Under the pieces are notes generated by a model, which was given only the letters and a program-made list of their open reading frames with translations, did no database searches and was not told the origin of the DNA. Both the position numbers and the translations under genes were made by a program. 64,000 bases of DNA from Ferrimonas senticii DSM 18821 (GTDB lineage Bacteria > Pseudomonadota > Gammaproteobacteria > Enterobacterales > Shewanellaceae). Every line of letters begins with the position of its first letter. Within the stretch, counting starts at the first letter, position 1. The stretch spans positions 26,836 through 90,835 of the forward strand of contig NZ_KE383901.1 of NCBI RefSeq assembly GCF_000422665.1, written 5' to 3'. Shown here piece after piece: positions 25,043 through 34,656 of the stretch.

Positions 25043-26968
25043 ATGACCCTATATCGTCGAATGTTTCTGCGGTTATTGGTGGCCAACCTAGCGATACTGC
25101 TGGTGCTGGCACTTACCGCTGGTGCGCTGCTGCGGTGGCAACTGCAAAGCCAGCAACAGCGTGATCTGCAATACGATCGCCAATGGTGGCAAAGTGAACT
25201 GCGTCAGCAGGGGTATCTGCAATTCAGCACGCTGATGCCGTCGCCGAATAACAGCTTGCGGCGGATCCAAGGTCGCTATGCCGGGCAAAGCCAGTTGCGT
25301 GACTTTTCGACCCCCCAATCAGTCCCGAAGTGGCTGCAAACGCTGGGATTATTTGCGCCTATCGAGCAGCAGTTGCGGGTTAACGTCGGTGAAGGTTCGG
25401 CACAGCTTACATTAACCAGCAACGAGCTGGCCTACAGCCAACGGTGGCTGCAAAGCTGGCTAACCCAAGTGTTGATGTTAGCGATAGCATTGGTAGTCGT
25501 ATCGCTGTGTTTGTCGACCATCATGCGGCGGCAATTGCGGCCGGTTGCGGCGATTACTGAACAGTTGGAATCGTTAGGCCATCTGAAATTTAATCCGCCA
25601 TTGTCGGTGGCTGGTGGGCCAGAACTGGGACGGATCGCCACCGCGGTTAACACCTTAACCAATAAATTGCGTTGGGAACTGAACGGTCATCAGCGGCAAT
25701 TGGACAACCTAAAGCAAGCGCTATTAACTGACTCGGTGTCGGAACTGCCAAATCGTGCCTTCGTCAACGACCGCCTGAGCAGCTGGTTAAAACAAACCAG
25801 TGAGGGGGCGCTGGCGCTTATCAGCCTAAAGTTTTTGGAAAATATTCGGCAGCAATTTGGGTTTCAATATCGAGATCAGCTGGTTTCCCAATTTGCTGCG
25901 GCGCTGCGTGAAATCGATCACCACCACCACGGTGCCATCGTCGCGCGCCTCAGTGCCGAGGATTTTGTGGTGCTGCTAAGCGGCAATGAGTTGCAACCTG
26001 CACTGGACTGGTTGCTCCGCTGCTGTCAGTCGTTGGTGGAAGATGGCGATGTTCACCAGTTGCACCCTTACGGCATTGGGGTTGCCCGCAAGACTGATCA
26101 AAACAGCGCTGAACAACTATTGGCGGAAGCTGACAGTGCCTTGTTGCGATCGTTTTCTGGTGACCAACCACTGTGTTGGTTTGGCTCCCATTCAGAGCCG
26201 GCACTGTGCCGGCAACAGTGGTATGGAGTGCTAGATAAAGCACTGACTCAAAATGAGTTTCGTTTCTTTGGTCAGGGTATTGTCGATCGCGCCGGTGATC
26301 GCATTCAGTACCAACTGCAAACCGAGTTATTGGTGGATGGGACGCTGCGCCCAGAGGCTGAGCTGCAGCCCTATCTAACCATGTTGCATCTGGGACTGCG
26401 CTATCAGCAGGCGAAACTGCGGGCGCTGACCGCGTTAGAACCGTGCTTTACCCCAATCTCGGTCAATGTGCCCAATTACTGCCTGCAGAGCAGCGAGTAT
26501 TTGCCATGGCTTACCGACCTACTGCAGCAGCGAACACTGCCGCTGCGGTTTGAGATCAGTGAATCGTTGGTGCTGAACTACCCCAAACAAGTGCAACAGC
26601 TTCGCTTAGAGCTGAAAAATTATGGTTACCGCTTTGGTGTGCGTGATTTTGGTTTACATCTAGTTGGCATCGACTACCTTGGCTGGCTCAAGCCCGATTT
26701 TGTGGCCCTAGACGGCAGCGTAATTCAAGGGATCGACAACGCCACTCAAGCGCAGGTGATCAGCACCATGCTCAATGTGCTGCAGACCTTGAACGTTGAA
26801 TTGTTTATCGCTGGCATTGGCGACAGTCAGATGTTGGACAAGATCGAACCGTTGCCCTTCAACGGTTACCTGACCTGGCAGCCGCGAACCAGCTTATCAA
26901 CATTGAAGTCCAAAGCCTCGGTTACGCCGTTGCTGGCAACGTTAGAAAAGCCACTTGAGCAGGGGTGA
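25043..26968 (+). CDS. LapD-like membrane protein with degenerate GGDEF and EAL domains
   Basis: Inner membrane protein of 641 residues: helix near 10-30, periplasmic part to about 145 of the LapD/MoxY N-terminal kind, second helix 148-170, HAMP, then GGDEF and EAL folds. The GGDEF signature reads SAEDF (RLSAEDFVVLL), the EAL signature is altered (QTELLV) and DDFG has become RDFG, so neither synthesis nor breakdown of c-di-GMP is expected. Such proteins bind c-di-GMP and pass a signal across the membrane; in LapD this controls the LapG protease and adhesins. No lapG or adhesin gene is nearby. CsrD-like RNA-decay function is an alternative. Confidence 0.78.
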   Translation: MTLYRRMFLRLLVANLAILLVLALTAGALLRWQLQSQQQRDLQYDRQWWQSELRQQGYLQFSTLMPSPNNSLRRIQGRYAGQSQLRDFSTPQSVPKWLQTLGLFAPIEQQLRVNVGEGSAQLTLTSNELAYSQRWLQSWLTQVLMLAIALVVVSLCLSTIMRRQLRPVAAITEQLESLGHLKFNPPLSVAGGPELGRIATAVNTLTNKLRWELNGHQRQLDNLKQALLTDSVSELPNRAFVNDRLSSWLKQTSEGALALISLKFLENIRQQFGFQYRDQLVSQFAAALREIDHHHHGAIVARLSAEDFVVLLSGNELQPALDWLLRCCQSLVEDGDVHQLHPYGIGVARKTDQNSAEQLLAEADSALLRSFSGDQPLCWFGSHSEPALCRQQWYGVLDKALTQNEFRFFGQGIVDRAGDRIQYQLQTELLVDGTLRPEAELQPYLTMLHLGLRYQQAKLRALTALEPCFTPISVNVPNYCLQSSEYLPWLTDLLQQRTLPLRFEISESLVLNYPKQVQQLRLELKNYGYRFGVRDFGLHLVGIDYLGWLKPDFVALDGSVIQGIDNATQAQVISTMLNVLQTLNVELFIAGIGDSQMLDKIEPLPFNGYLTWQPRTSLSTLKSKASVTPLLATLEKPLEQG

Positions 26969-27072
26969 ATCCTTAGACTGCTGGCTGTTACTGTTAGCGT
27001 AAACAAGGAAAACGCTAATCGCGACAACCCCAAGCCCCTGCTCAAGTGGGAGAACAGCAGATATCGGTCAAC

Positions 27073-27097
27073 AACGCCAACCATTGCGGTTGGCGTT
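27073..27097. terminator. Hairpin between convergent genes
   Basis: Ten-pair perfect stem AACGCCAACC/GGTTGGCGTT with a five-base loop between the convergent LapD-like and TonB receptor genes. The flanks are T-rich rather than a true T run, so termination strength is uncertain. Confidence 0.6.
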
Positions 27098-27107
27098 GTT
27101 GTTGTGG

Positions 27108-29762
27108 TTAGAAGTTAAATGAAAAGGTGAGGGTGTATTCGCTGCCGTTTTGCTTGTAAAACACCCGTTGCCCCTCTTGTTGGTATTCGCTCTTTTCATC
27201 CAATAGATTCTTGACCTTAAATTTCAGCGCCAGTGATTCCAGTGGGTAGTAGGCGTAGCTGAAGTCCAGCGAATTAAACGGCTGTTCGTAGACGTCATCC
27301 AAGCCCGCGGTACCGGCGTAGGCGATGCGGTCACCGAAGATGTTGTACACCAAGGTGGCGGAGTGCAGTTGGTCAGGCGAATCAAAACTCAACTGCATGT
27401 TGGCCACCCATTCGGAGTGACCGGTCATCCGCCGCTTGAGGTTGGTGGGGTTGATATTGCCCGCTGGGGAGATTTCGATTTCCGAATCGCTTAAGGTCAG
27501 ATTGCCGGCGAAGAATAGGCCATCGAGCCAGTCCGACTGCGGATCGATAAATCCCAGCTCTTGGTGAAATTCGGTTTCGATGCCGTATAACTTGCCGCTG
27601 TCGGCGTTTTGAAAGGTCAGCAGGGTGTCCTGTTCGGTGACCACCTGTACCGATTCGATTGGCGCTTCTAAGTCTTTATAAAAGGCGGCGACCGAGAGGT
27701 TGCTGCCGCTTTCCATATACCACTCCCAGCGGGCATCGACATTGATGATGTCTGAACTCTCCAGGGCGGCGTTGCCGATCATATCAAAGCCCGAATCGGG
27801 ATCTTGGAAGCGCACCGGCGCGACCTCTCGCAGATCGGGGCGAACCACGGTTTTTGATAGGGCTAACCGCCACTGCATCTCGTCGTTTTGTACCCAAGTG
27901 GCCGAAATTGACGGGAACCAACCGTCTTCGGCGGTCAGATAGTCACTGATTTGGTTAAGGCCACCTTCGTCGGAGATATCGCCATCGGCGGTCAGTGGCA
28001 GCACCGCTTGTTTAAAGTCTTCATAACGGACGCCGCCGCTGACGCGGAGGTTATCGGCCCAGTTCAGATCAAACTCGACAAAGCCGGCGTCGATCATCTG
28101 CGCCGCTAGGTAGTCGTCGGTTTCTGAGGTGGTGTCCAACAGCTTAAAGCCGTTGGTGCTGTTTTGGATATTGGCGTCGCTGAAGATCTCGGCAAACTCA
28201 CCTTGCAGAATGTCGCTGTTAAAACCGGAACTATCAAAGGCCAGACGGGTCGATTGCGCATCGCGGTGGCGCTCAAAATAGTTATAGCCGCCTTTGACGG
28301 TGATTTCGGCATCGCCAAGCGTCAGCGGCAGCGCCAGTTGATAGCCATAGTTTTCGGTATCGTCTTTGAGCAGACTGTAGCGATACACCGCCGAGTCGGC
28401 CCGGCCTTGCAGCGCACGACTGGTGATCTGGCCATTGCTATCTTGGGCGATGGAGTAGCGATAGGCCAGTTCATTTGGGGCATCACGCTCGGCGCGGGCG
28501 TCGGTGTAGAACCAGTTGGCTTGGATATCCCACAGAGCAGCAAAGAAGTGCTCGCCGCGGATCTGGTTGCTGACTAGGGTGCGCTCTTCATAGTCGATGT
28601 CGTACTGCTGCAAGGCGCTGTCTTCGTCGATGGTGTCGATGGTTTCGTTGATTGACACCGACACATCATCGGAGCTGTCATGCAGGTAAGTAGTGAAGGT
28701 CTCGATTTTGTGGTCATCGGTAAACTCCAGTCCCATGTTGGCCATCAGCGACCACTGCACGATTGAATCGCTGCCTTCAACGACTGAACTGGTGGCGATA
28801 TCGCCGTCGCTGCTGGCCAGCTCAACCTCTTGTTTTTGGTAATTATCCACTTGGTTTTTGTAGTAACCGCCAGTGACAAAGCCCCAGCGCCAGTCGTCGT
28901 TCAGATCAAACTGGTTGCCGATACTGATGCTACCGCGATAACCGGGATCGGCGTCTTTGTGCTCAACCGTCATATTGCGATTCATCGCCAGCGCCAAGCT
29001 TTGGTTGATGGCGATCGCTTGGTCGATATCGCCAATAGCGCGAAAGATGTCGGTTTGGCTGATGCCACCGTAGCTGTCGTAGGCTTGGCTGATCACCGCA
29101 GGTTCGGCCCGTAAGCCATCGTCTTTGCCCCAAAAGTCATCGGCTCCGGCGTAGGTTAGGCGGTCATCGCTGTGATTGCTGCTGTATTGGGCGCCGATGC
29201 TGGCCTTGATAAAGAACTCATCGGGGATGCTTTTGGTGCGAATGTCGACATGACCACCACCGAAGGCCGCGGGGGCTGAAGGCGAGGCGCCTTTTTGCAC
29301 GCTCAGTGATTCGATGATGGCGGCGGGAAACATATCCAGCGGCAAGACGCTGCGGGTTGGATCTGGCGAGGGCACCATGGCGCCATTGAGCGAGGTGCTG
29401 GAGTAGCGCTCACCAAGACCGCGAACGTAGATGAATTTGCCATCGCGTAGGGTCAAACCGGTTACCCGGCGCAGCGCCGCCGCGGCATCGGAATCGCCAG
29501 TGCGGCCAATTTGTTCGGCGCCCATCAGATCGGCAACATAGGGCAGCTCACGGCGCTCTTCAATCACTTCCGAGGCGACCCGTTGTAAGCGGCCAACCAC
29601 TGAGATCACTTCAACGTTGTGGCTGTCGACTTGGGTGTCATTGGTTTCTTCAGCGATAGCAGCCGGAGTCAGCGCCAGCAGTGACAGTGCGTTAGCAATG
29701 GCCAGCCCCACTTTATTGCTGCTAAAGCGTGGCTTAAGAGAGGTAGGGGATGAGGTGTTCAT
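27108..29762 (-). CDS. TonB-dependent outer membrane receptor
   Basis: Outer membrane receptor of 884 residues. The signal peptide ends at PAAIA near residue 38. The plug starts with VEVISVVGRLQ and contains IGRTGDSDAAAALRRVTGL and IYVRGLGERYSSTSLNGA; GGGHVDIRTKSIP closes it. The barrel ends with an aromatic F (YTLTFSFNF), as required for BAM insertion. The plug type is that of receptors often paired with surface beta-helix lipoproteins. The frame is open for a further 58 codons upstream, but ATG 29762 follows AGGA and starts the signal peptide. Ligand unknown; it is probably co-transcribed with the lipoprotein upstream. Confidence 0.9.
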   Translation of the reverse strand: MNTSSPTSLKPRFSSNKVGLAIANALSLLALTPAAIAEETNDTQVDSHNVEVISVVGRLQRVASEVIEERRELPYVADLMGAEQIGRTGDSDAAAALRRVTGLTLRDGKFIYVRGLGERYSSTSLNGAMVPSPDPTRSVLPLDMFPAAIIESLSVQKGASPSAPAAFGGGHVDIRTKSIPDEFFIKASIGAQYSSNHSDDRLTYAGADDFWGKDDGLRAEPAVISQAYDSYGGISQTDIFRAIGDIDQAIAINQSLALAMNRNMTVEHKDADPGYRGSISIGNQFDLNDDWRWGFVTGGYYKNQVDNYQKQEVELASSDGDIATSSVVEGSDSIVQWSLMANMGLEFTDDHKIETFTTYLHDSSDDVSVSINETIDTIDEDSALQQYDIDYEERTLVSNQIRGEHFFAALWDIQANWFYTDARAERDAPNELAYRYSIAQDSNGQITSRALQGRADSAVYRYSLLKDDTENYGYQLALPLTLGDAEITVKGGYNYFERHRDAQSTRLAFDSSGFNSDILQGEFAEIFSDANIQNSTNGFKLLDTTSETDDYLAAQMIDAGFVEFDLNWADNLRVSGGVRYEDFKQAVLPLTADGDISDEGGLNQISDYLTAEDGWFPSISATWVQNDEMQWRLALSKTVVRPDLREVAPVRFQDPDSGFDMIGNAALESSDIINVDARWEWYMESGSNLSVAAFYKDLEAPIESVQVVTEQDTLLTFQNADSGKLYGIETEFHQELGFIDPQSDWLDGLFFAGNLTLSDSEIEISPAGNINPTNLKRRMTGHSEWVANMQLSFDSPDQLHSATLVYNIFGDRIAYAGTAGLDDVYEQPFNSLDFSYAYYPLESLALKFKVKNLLDEKSEYQQEGQRVFYKQNGSEYTLTFSFNF

Positions 29763-29819
29763 TGTTTGGTTGTTCCTAGTCCATCGGAAACGGCAGCCTT
29801 GGACGGCTATGCGGACGAA

Positions 29820-29847
29820 AAATCGGGGCAGCTTTAATCGCTGCCCC
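29820..29847 (-). terminator. Intercistronic terminator or attenuator
   Basis: Eight-pair stem GGGGCAGC/GCTGCCCC with a seven-base loop, followed on the minus strand by GATTTTT. It lies between the lipoprotein stop and the receptor start, so it should lower receptor expression relative to the lipoprotein. Confidence 0.75.
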
Positions 29848-29856
29848 AAAGACCTG

Positions 29857-32565
29857 TTATGGGGCTGGGACGAAGCTCCAGCCAGCAGTCCAGTCGTTGT
29901 CGCCATCAAAGGCACCGATGTAATTGGTCGCGTCAAAGAAGCTGTCGCTGCTTAAGTCGCTGCCATTGCCCAAAGCGATAGAGCTGGCGGTTGGCATGCC
30001 ATCGGTGAGCGCCACGGTGGCCGCTTGGTTGCCGGTTTGGGCGAGGAACCAGGTTTCTAGGTCGAAGTCGGCAACGTCGCTGTCGTTCTTAAACGCTTCG
30101 CTGCAGTCGATGATCGAATGAGTGATGGTTAAGTCGCCGCTGGTGGCGTTGCCGATGGTGTCGCTGCCATCAAACTCTAAGCATTCGCCGCTGCCCACTT
30201 TGCCTTTGACAATCAGGTTAGCGATGGTGGCAGAGGTAGCCACCCGCAGGATGATCCCTTCGGCGTCGTCACCGGCGCTGTTGCTGCCAGCAGCAGGCAG
30301 GATGGTGACGTTGGATAGCGTCGGCTTGGAGGTTGGGTTGCCCAGTGGATCGCTCTTGGAGCTGTCGCCCTCGATGCCACGGTTGGCTAAGCCATCCTCT
30401 TGGGTGATGTAGATGTACTGCCCTTTGCCGGTCCAACCGTTGGTCCAGTCGAGTGAATCATCGAAGTTATCGGTCAGATAAACGTGCTTGATGTTGACCG
30501 CACCGCCCCAGAATTCGACGCCATCGTCGTTGTTTTGGTGCACTTGAATGTGATCCACCATGGTGCCAGAGCCGACGCCACCAAAACTGATGCCATTCAT
30601 CTCTTGGGTGTCGTTGATCTTAAAGCCACCGTGTTTGACCACCACATAGCTTAAGCGGCCGCTAGAGTCGCTGTTGTCGTTGCCGCCGTAGAGGTGGTTA
30701 CCCACTTCAAAGCTGACATCGCAGTTATTGGTGTCGGCACAGGTATTGACCAAGCCGTTGCCCAGCAGCACTAAGCCGCCCCATTGGCCGCGATCGGTAG
30801 CTAGGCCGGCAACATCTTGGAACGAGGTAAAGGTGATTGGCAGCTCGCTGTTGCCGTTGGCGTGGATCTGCGAGCCACGACTGATCACCAAGTAACCGCC
30901 ATCATTGCCGTAGATGGTGGCACCGGCCTCGATCCCTAAGGTCGTACTATTTTGGTTATCGCCACCGATAACTACCGCGCCATCGAGTTTATAGACGACG
31001 TTGCTGCCCGCCAGTAGGGTAATGTTGTCGGTGATATTGCCACTGAGGGTACAGGCCAAGTCGACGCCTGCAATCAAGGCGGCGTCGGCGCTGTCGTTAA
31101 CGGTTCCGGCCGGGCAGGTATTCAGCGGCGCAAGGGTTACAGGGGCAGACACGGCGTCATGGATGGCGGTGGTCCAGTTTTCGGTCCAGTCGCTGCTGCC
31201 ATCAAATGCACCGATATAGGCGGCATCTTCAAGGCGGGCATCGGTATTGGCCAGATCGGTTTTACCACCGCTCAGAGCCGGGGAACTGCTATTGGGCTGA
31301 TAGCCGGAAAGATCCGCCGCCGCGACGATGTTGCTGGTTTCGCTGGTAAACCAGCCTTCGACATCAAAGAGGCTGACGTCATTTTCTTTTGGATCTTTAA
31401 ACGGCTCGACACAGTCGATCAGCGAGTGGGTCATCAGCAGTTCGCCGCCCTCTGCGTTGGCTACGGTATCACTGCCGTTGATCTCTAAACATTCACCGGT
31501 TTCTAAGCCGCCTTTGATGAGGGTGTTATACACCTTGGCGCCGGTGGCGACCCGGAATAGCACCCCTTCGGCGTCATCACCGCCGGCGTTGCTGCCGCCG
31601 CCCAGTTGCAGGGTGATGTTTGATAGGGTTGGCTGTGACATTGGTGTGCCCAGTGGATCGCTTTTGGAGTTGTCGGCTTCAATGCCGCGGTTGGCGGTGT
31701 TGTCTTCGGTGCGGATATAGACGTGCTGAGCACTGCCTTGCCAGCCATTAGTCCAGTCCAGTGAGTCATCGAAGTTATCGGTCAGTACTACGTTACGAAC
31801 CGAAACATTACCGCCCCAAAACTCGATACCATCGTCGTCGTTTTTGTGTACTTGCAGATGCTCAACCACGGTGCCCGCGCCGACGCCAGCGAAGGAGACA
31901 CCGTTAAGTTCTTGGGTGTCGTTGATCTTAAAGCCGCCAAATTCGACCCGAACGTATTTTAGGGTGCCAGAGCTATCTTCAGTGTCGTTGCCGCCATAGA
32001 GGTGGTTGCCCACTTCAAAGCTGACATCGCAATCGGCCAAATCGGCGCAGGTGTTTACTGGGGCATTCCCCAACAGCACTAGGCCGCCCCATTGACCGCG
32101 TTCGGTGGTTAGGCCAAGGCCAGACTCGACCGAGGTAAATACAATTGGGTTAACTTCGGTGCCCTCGGCATTGATTTGTGAGCCGCGGCTGATCACCAGA
32201 TAAGCGCCGCTATTGCCGACAACGGTGGTGCCAGCCTCGATGGTTAGCATGGTGCTATCTTGATTGTCGCCGCCGATGACCACCGCGCCGTCCAACTCCC
32301 ACACGACATCAGCGCCAAGAGTGATGTCGATGGTTAAATTGCCAGAGAGCGTCCAGACCTCTTTGCCGCCAATGCTGGCAATGTTGCTGGAGCGTGTGGC
32401 AAAGCCGCCGTACTTCTGTTCGGTGGGGGAGTCCACATTCGGTATTGTTGGGTTACCAGCGTCTGGCTGATCGGCGCCGGTATCGACGTTGATGTCGCCA
32501 CCGCAGGCGGCCAGCAACAGGGCAGAGGAGAGAGCGCTAAGTTTAAGGCGTCGGTTTGATTTCAT
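29857..32565 (-). CDS. Large lipoprotein with two tandem beta-helix domains
   Basis: Lipoprotein of 902 residues; LLLAACGGDINVDTG gives the acylated Cys near 21. The mature part is two copies of one domain of about 400 residues. Matching blocks are LDGAVVIGGDNQ (near 90 and 535), RGQWGGLVLLGN, CDVSFEVGNHLYGGND, GGFKINDTQE, DDGIEFWGG or DDGVEFWGG, TDNFDDSLDWTNGW, GDDAEG and AYIGAFDG or NYIGAFDG. Asp/Asn-rich turns suggest a right-handed parallel beta-helix with calcium sites and paired cysteines. Possible surface binder or hydrolase that hands a ligand to the TonB receptor encoded downstream; no catalytic motif identified. Confidence 0.75.
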   Translation of the reverse strand: MKSNRRLKLSALSSALLLAACGGDINVDTGADQPDAGNPTIPNVDSPTEQKYGGFATRSSNIASIGGKEVWTLSGNLTIDITLGADVVWELDGAVVIGGDNQDSTMLTIEAGTTVVGNSGAYLVISRGSQINAEGTEVNPIVFTSVESGLGLTTERGQWGGLVLLGNAPVNTCADLADCDVSFEVGNHLYGGNDTEDSSGTLKYVRVEFGGFKINDTQELNGVSFAGVGAGTVVEHLQVHKNDDDGIEFWGGNVSVRNVVLTDNFDDSLDWTNGWQGSAQHVYIRTEDNTANRGIEADNSKSDPLGTPMSQPTLSNITLQLGGGSNAGGDDAEGVLFRVATGAKVYNTLIKGGLETGECLEINGSDTVANAEGGELLMTHSLIDCVEPFKDPKENDVSLFDVEGWFTSETSNIVAAADLSGYQPNSSSPALSGGKTDLANTDARLEDAAYIGAFDGSSDWTENWTTAIHDAVSAPVTLAPLNTCPAGTVNDSADAALIAGVDLACTLSGNITDNITLLAGSNVVYKLDGAVVIGGDNQNSTTLGIEAGATIYGNDGGYLVISRGSQIHANGNSELPITFTSFQDVAGLATDRGQWGGLVLLGNGLVNTCADTNNCDVSFEVGNHLYGGNDNSDSSGRLSYVVVKHGGFKINDTQEMNGISFGGVGSGTMVDHIQVHQNNDDGVEFWGGAVNIKHVYLTDNFDDSLDWTNGWTGKGQYIYITQEDGLANRGIEGDSSKSDPLGNPTSKPTLSNVTILPAAGSNSAGDDAEGIILRVATSATIANLIVKGKVGSGECLEFDGSDTIGNATSGDLTITHSIIDCSEAFKNDSDVADFDLETWFLAQTGNQAATVALTDGMPTASSIALGNGSDLSSDSFFDATNYIGAFDGDNDWTAGWSFVPAP

Positions 32566-32873
32566 TATTAGCTCCGGCTATCGGATTTGGGTTACAGGCG
32601 AAAATGGATGCCGCAAAAGCTAATAAGGGTTTGTGATCAATTTGTTGCCACTGGGTTTCTGTGTGGTTAGCGTGCCATGTAGTTGCGATTACAGATCGGT
32701 GTCGCTTTGATGACTGTCGGTTACTATTCGCAAGTCGCAAGTCGCAAGTCGCAAGTTGCTAGTTGCTAGTCGCGCTAGCTCAATGATTGCTGGTCTTCAA
32801 AAAGTGCGATGAGATAGCCGGTGGGATTGGCTTGTCAGCAAGGGGGCGATCAGGTTAGTCAAACCCAAGCGAG
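32566..32873. other. Intergenic region with a heptamer repeat
   Basis: 308 bp without a credible gene. It holds the upstream region of the beta-helix lipoprotein gene (minus strand, AGCTAATAATG start context) and the tandem repeat at 32730. No clear promoter boxes or operator recognised. Confidence 0.5.
32730..32771. repeat. Heptamer tandem repeat (GCAAGTC)n, drifting
   Basis: Six direct copies of a 7-mer: three GCAAGTC, then GCAAGTT, GCTAGTT and GCTAGTC. The stepwise change along the array suggests slippage with point changes. It resembles the heptamer arrays at 1 and 53211 in unit length but not in sequence. Confidence 0.88.
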
Positions 32874-33191
32874 TTAAGGCGTTCGTTGCTGTGGTTTGAG
32901 CAGCGATACCACGTCGGCATCTTGGTGCGACTGTTGTTGGTTGAGCAGATCACGTAGGTGCAACACCTTGTCGTGCATCATCTGGCTGGCAACCAGCATC
33001 CGTTGCGTCGGATTACTGCAGCGGTCGAGGCGAGTGTCGAGGTTGTGTTGCAGTGCCTGCAACCGGGCTTGGTGGGACGGATTGGCATTAGCGATGGTGT
33101 CGCTGATTAGTTGCTGCCGCAACTGCTCGAACTGTTGCGGGTGGTTTTGTGCCAGTGCCAGCAGTTGATCAAAATTAGGTAGCGATGCCAT
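32874..33191 (-). CDS. DUF3135-like small protein
   Basis: Protein of 105 residues, all-helical by composition, with no signal peptide. LPNFDQLLALAQNHPQQFEQ at the start resembles the DUF3135 family of gammaproteobacteria, function unknown; assignment is from memory and moderate. GGAG lies seven bases before the ATG. It is followed by the PhoQ-like gene on the same strand with about 90 bp between, so it is downstream of neither. Confidence 0.65.
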   Translation of the reverse strand: MASLPNFDQLLALAQNHPQQFEQLRQQLISDTIANANPSHQARLQALQHNLDTRLDRCSNPTQRMLVASQMMHDKVLHLRDLLNQQQSHQDADVVSLLKPQQRTP

Positions 33192-33282
33192 CTTGCCACT
33201 CCGCTTTGATTGTCCGGTTTAAAAAAAGACTAAGACAATCAAAACTGAAGTTGCAACGATTTTTTAACCTTGGGCGTCAGGA

Positions 33283-34656
33283 TTATGGCAGTGTGGTTTG
33301 GTTGGCAAGGGTAATGCTGACTTTGGCGCCACCAAGGCTGCTACGGCCTAACAGCACTTCACCACCATAACTGTCGGCAATTTCTTGACATACGGCTAAC
33401 CCAATTCCTTGACCATCGCTGCGTTCATCGGCGCGCTCGCCGCGACGTAGCAGTCGCCCTAAGTCGTCGGCGCCAAAGCCTTGGCCATCGTCTTCGATAA
33501 CGATTTGATTAAAGTGGTTACGTTTAAACAGCGATACTCGAACTTGACTGCGGGCAAAGCGGTAGGCGTTGTCCATGGTATTGCCAAGCAGTTCCATCAG
33601 ATCAGAGGGGTTACAGGGGATTTGGCCATTGTCGTCGCTGACGATCTGACAATGCAGTGCTTTTTCGCGATACACCTTACTGAGCATCTGTCGCAGTTGG
33701 TCGGCGACGTCGGGCAGATCCGCTTGCTCTACCGTTAACCCTTGGCGGCCAAGGCTCGCTTTGCGAAGTTGGTATTGCACCAGTTGATCCATCTGCAGCA
33801 GTTGCTGGTCTAGCAGTTGCCGCTGTTGCGGATTCTGTTGATCGTCTAGCAGCGCGTTTACCGCAGCAATACGGGTCTTTAAACTGTGCGCCAGATCGTT
33901 CATCGCATGCTGATAACGCTCACGGCGCTGTTCGCTTTGCTCGAGCAGATCGTTGATAACCATGACCAATCCTTGCAGTTCTTGCTCCGAGATTGGTTGC
34001 AGTCGCTGTCGATCACCAGACAGAATTTGCGACAACTGACCATGCAAAGCGAACAGCGGGCTAACCCCCCAGCGCGAAGCCAGTACCAGTAAGCCCAGCA
34101 CGACTATCAGCAGCAAGGTGACCTTGATGATCCCATCGCGGTTACGCTCAGACAGTTCAAGCAACAATTGATCCGCCGGTTGCAGTATCGCGATGGTAAT
34201 CACCTGCTCGGGGGTTTCCAGCGGTACCGGAACCAAAAAGTAGCTGTTACCGTCGTTCAGTTGGATGGCGTCGCGGTAGCCAATGCTAGGGCGCTGCTTG
34301 GGGGTATCGCAGATGCTATTTAAGCCCGCCTCTTGCATCCGCTCGGAACGATATAACACCCTGCCTTGGCTATCACAGATGTTGTAGAGCAATTTGCTTT
34401 CGAGATATTGCTTGCTTTGCTGCCAGCCATCCATCGGCAAGCGGTATTCGCCCTCACGAAACTCACGATCAAGAAAGCCCAACTTGGATATCGCCTCGGT
34501 GGCGGCATAGGTGTAGGCCTTCGCGTGATTCTCGTTGCGCTGAAGGGAATACAGGTAGATGGCGAAGATGGCAAAAATCACCATCGCCACGGACAGTACG
34601 CGGCGATAGATGGTTGGGTAACGAAGACCCGAGATTGGGTTGCGATTTAGCGACAT
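33283..34656 (-). CDS. phoQ: PhoQ-like sensor histidine kinase
   Basis: Inner membrane kinase of 457 residues: helix near 20-40, periplasmic sensor about 42-175 with acidic stretches, helix 178-198, HAMP, then H-box NDLAHSLKTRIA (autophosphorylated His), N-box LLGNTMDNAYRFA, DDGQGFG and GQGIGLAVCQEIA. The HSLKTR H-box and N-box are those of PhoQ. It overlaps the response regulator gene by 10 bp. PhoPQ usually answers low magnesium, acid or cationic peptides and remodels lipid A; the lipid A acyltransferases at 20864 and 21895 could be targets, which is not shown here. Confidence 0.87.
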   Translation of the reverse strand: MSLNRNPISGLRYPTIYRRVLSVAMVIFAIFAIYLYSLQRNENHAKAYTYAATEAISKLGFLDREFREGEYRLPMDGWQQSKQYLESKLLYNICDSQGRVLYRSERMQEAGLNSICDTPKQRPSIGYRDAIQLNDGNSYFLVPVPLETPEQVITIAILQPADQLLLELSERNRDGIIKVTLLLIVVLGLLVLASRWGVSPLFALHGQLSQILSGDRQRLQPISEQELQGLVMVINDLLEQSEQRRERYQHAMNDLAHSLKTRIAAVNALLDDQQNPQQRQLLDQQLLQMDQLVQYQLRKASLGRQGLTVEQADLPDVADQLRQMLSKVYREKALHCQIVSDDNGQIPCNPSDLMELLGNTMDNAYRFARSQVRVSLFKRNHFNQIVIEDDGQGFGADDLGRLLRRGERADERSDGQGIGLAVCQEIADSYGGEVLLGRSSLGGAKVSITLANQTTLP

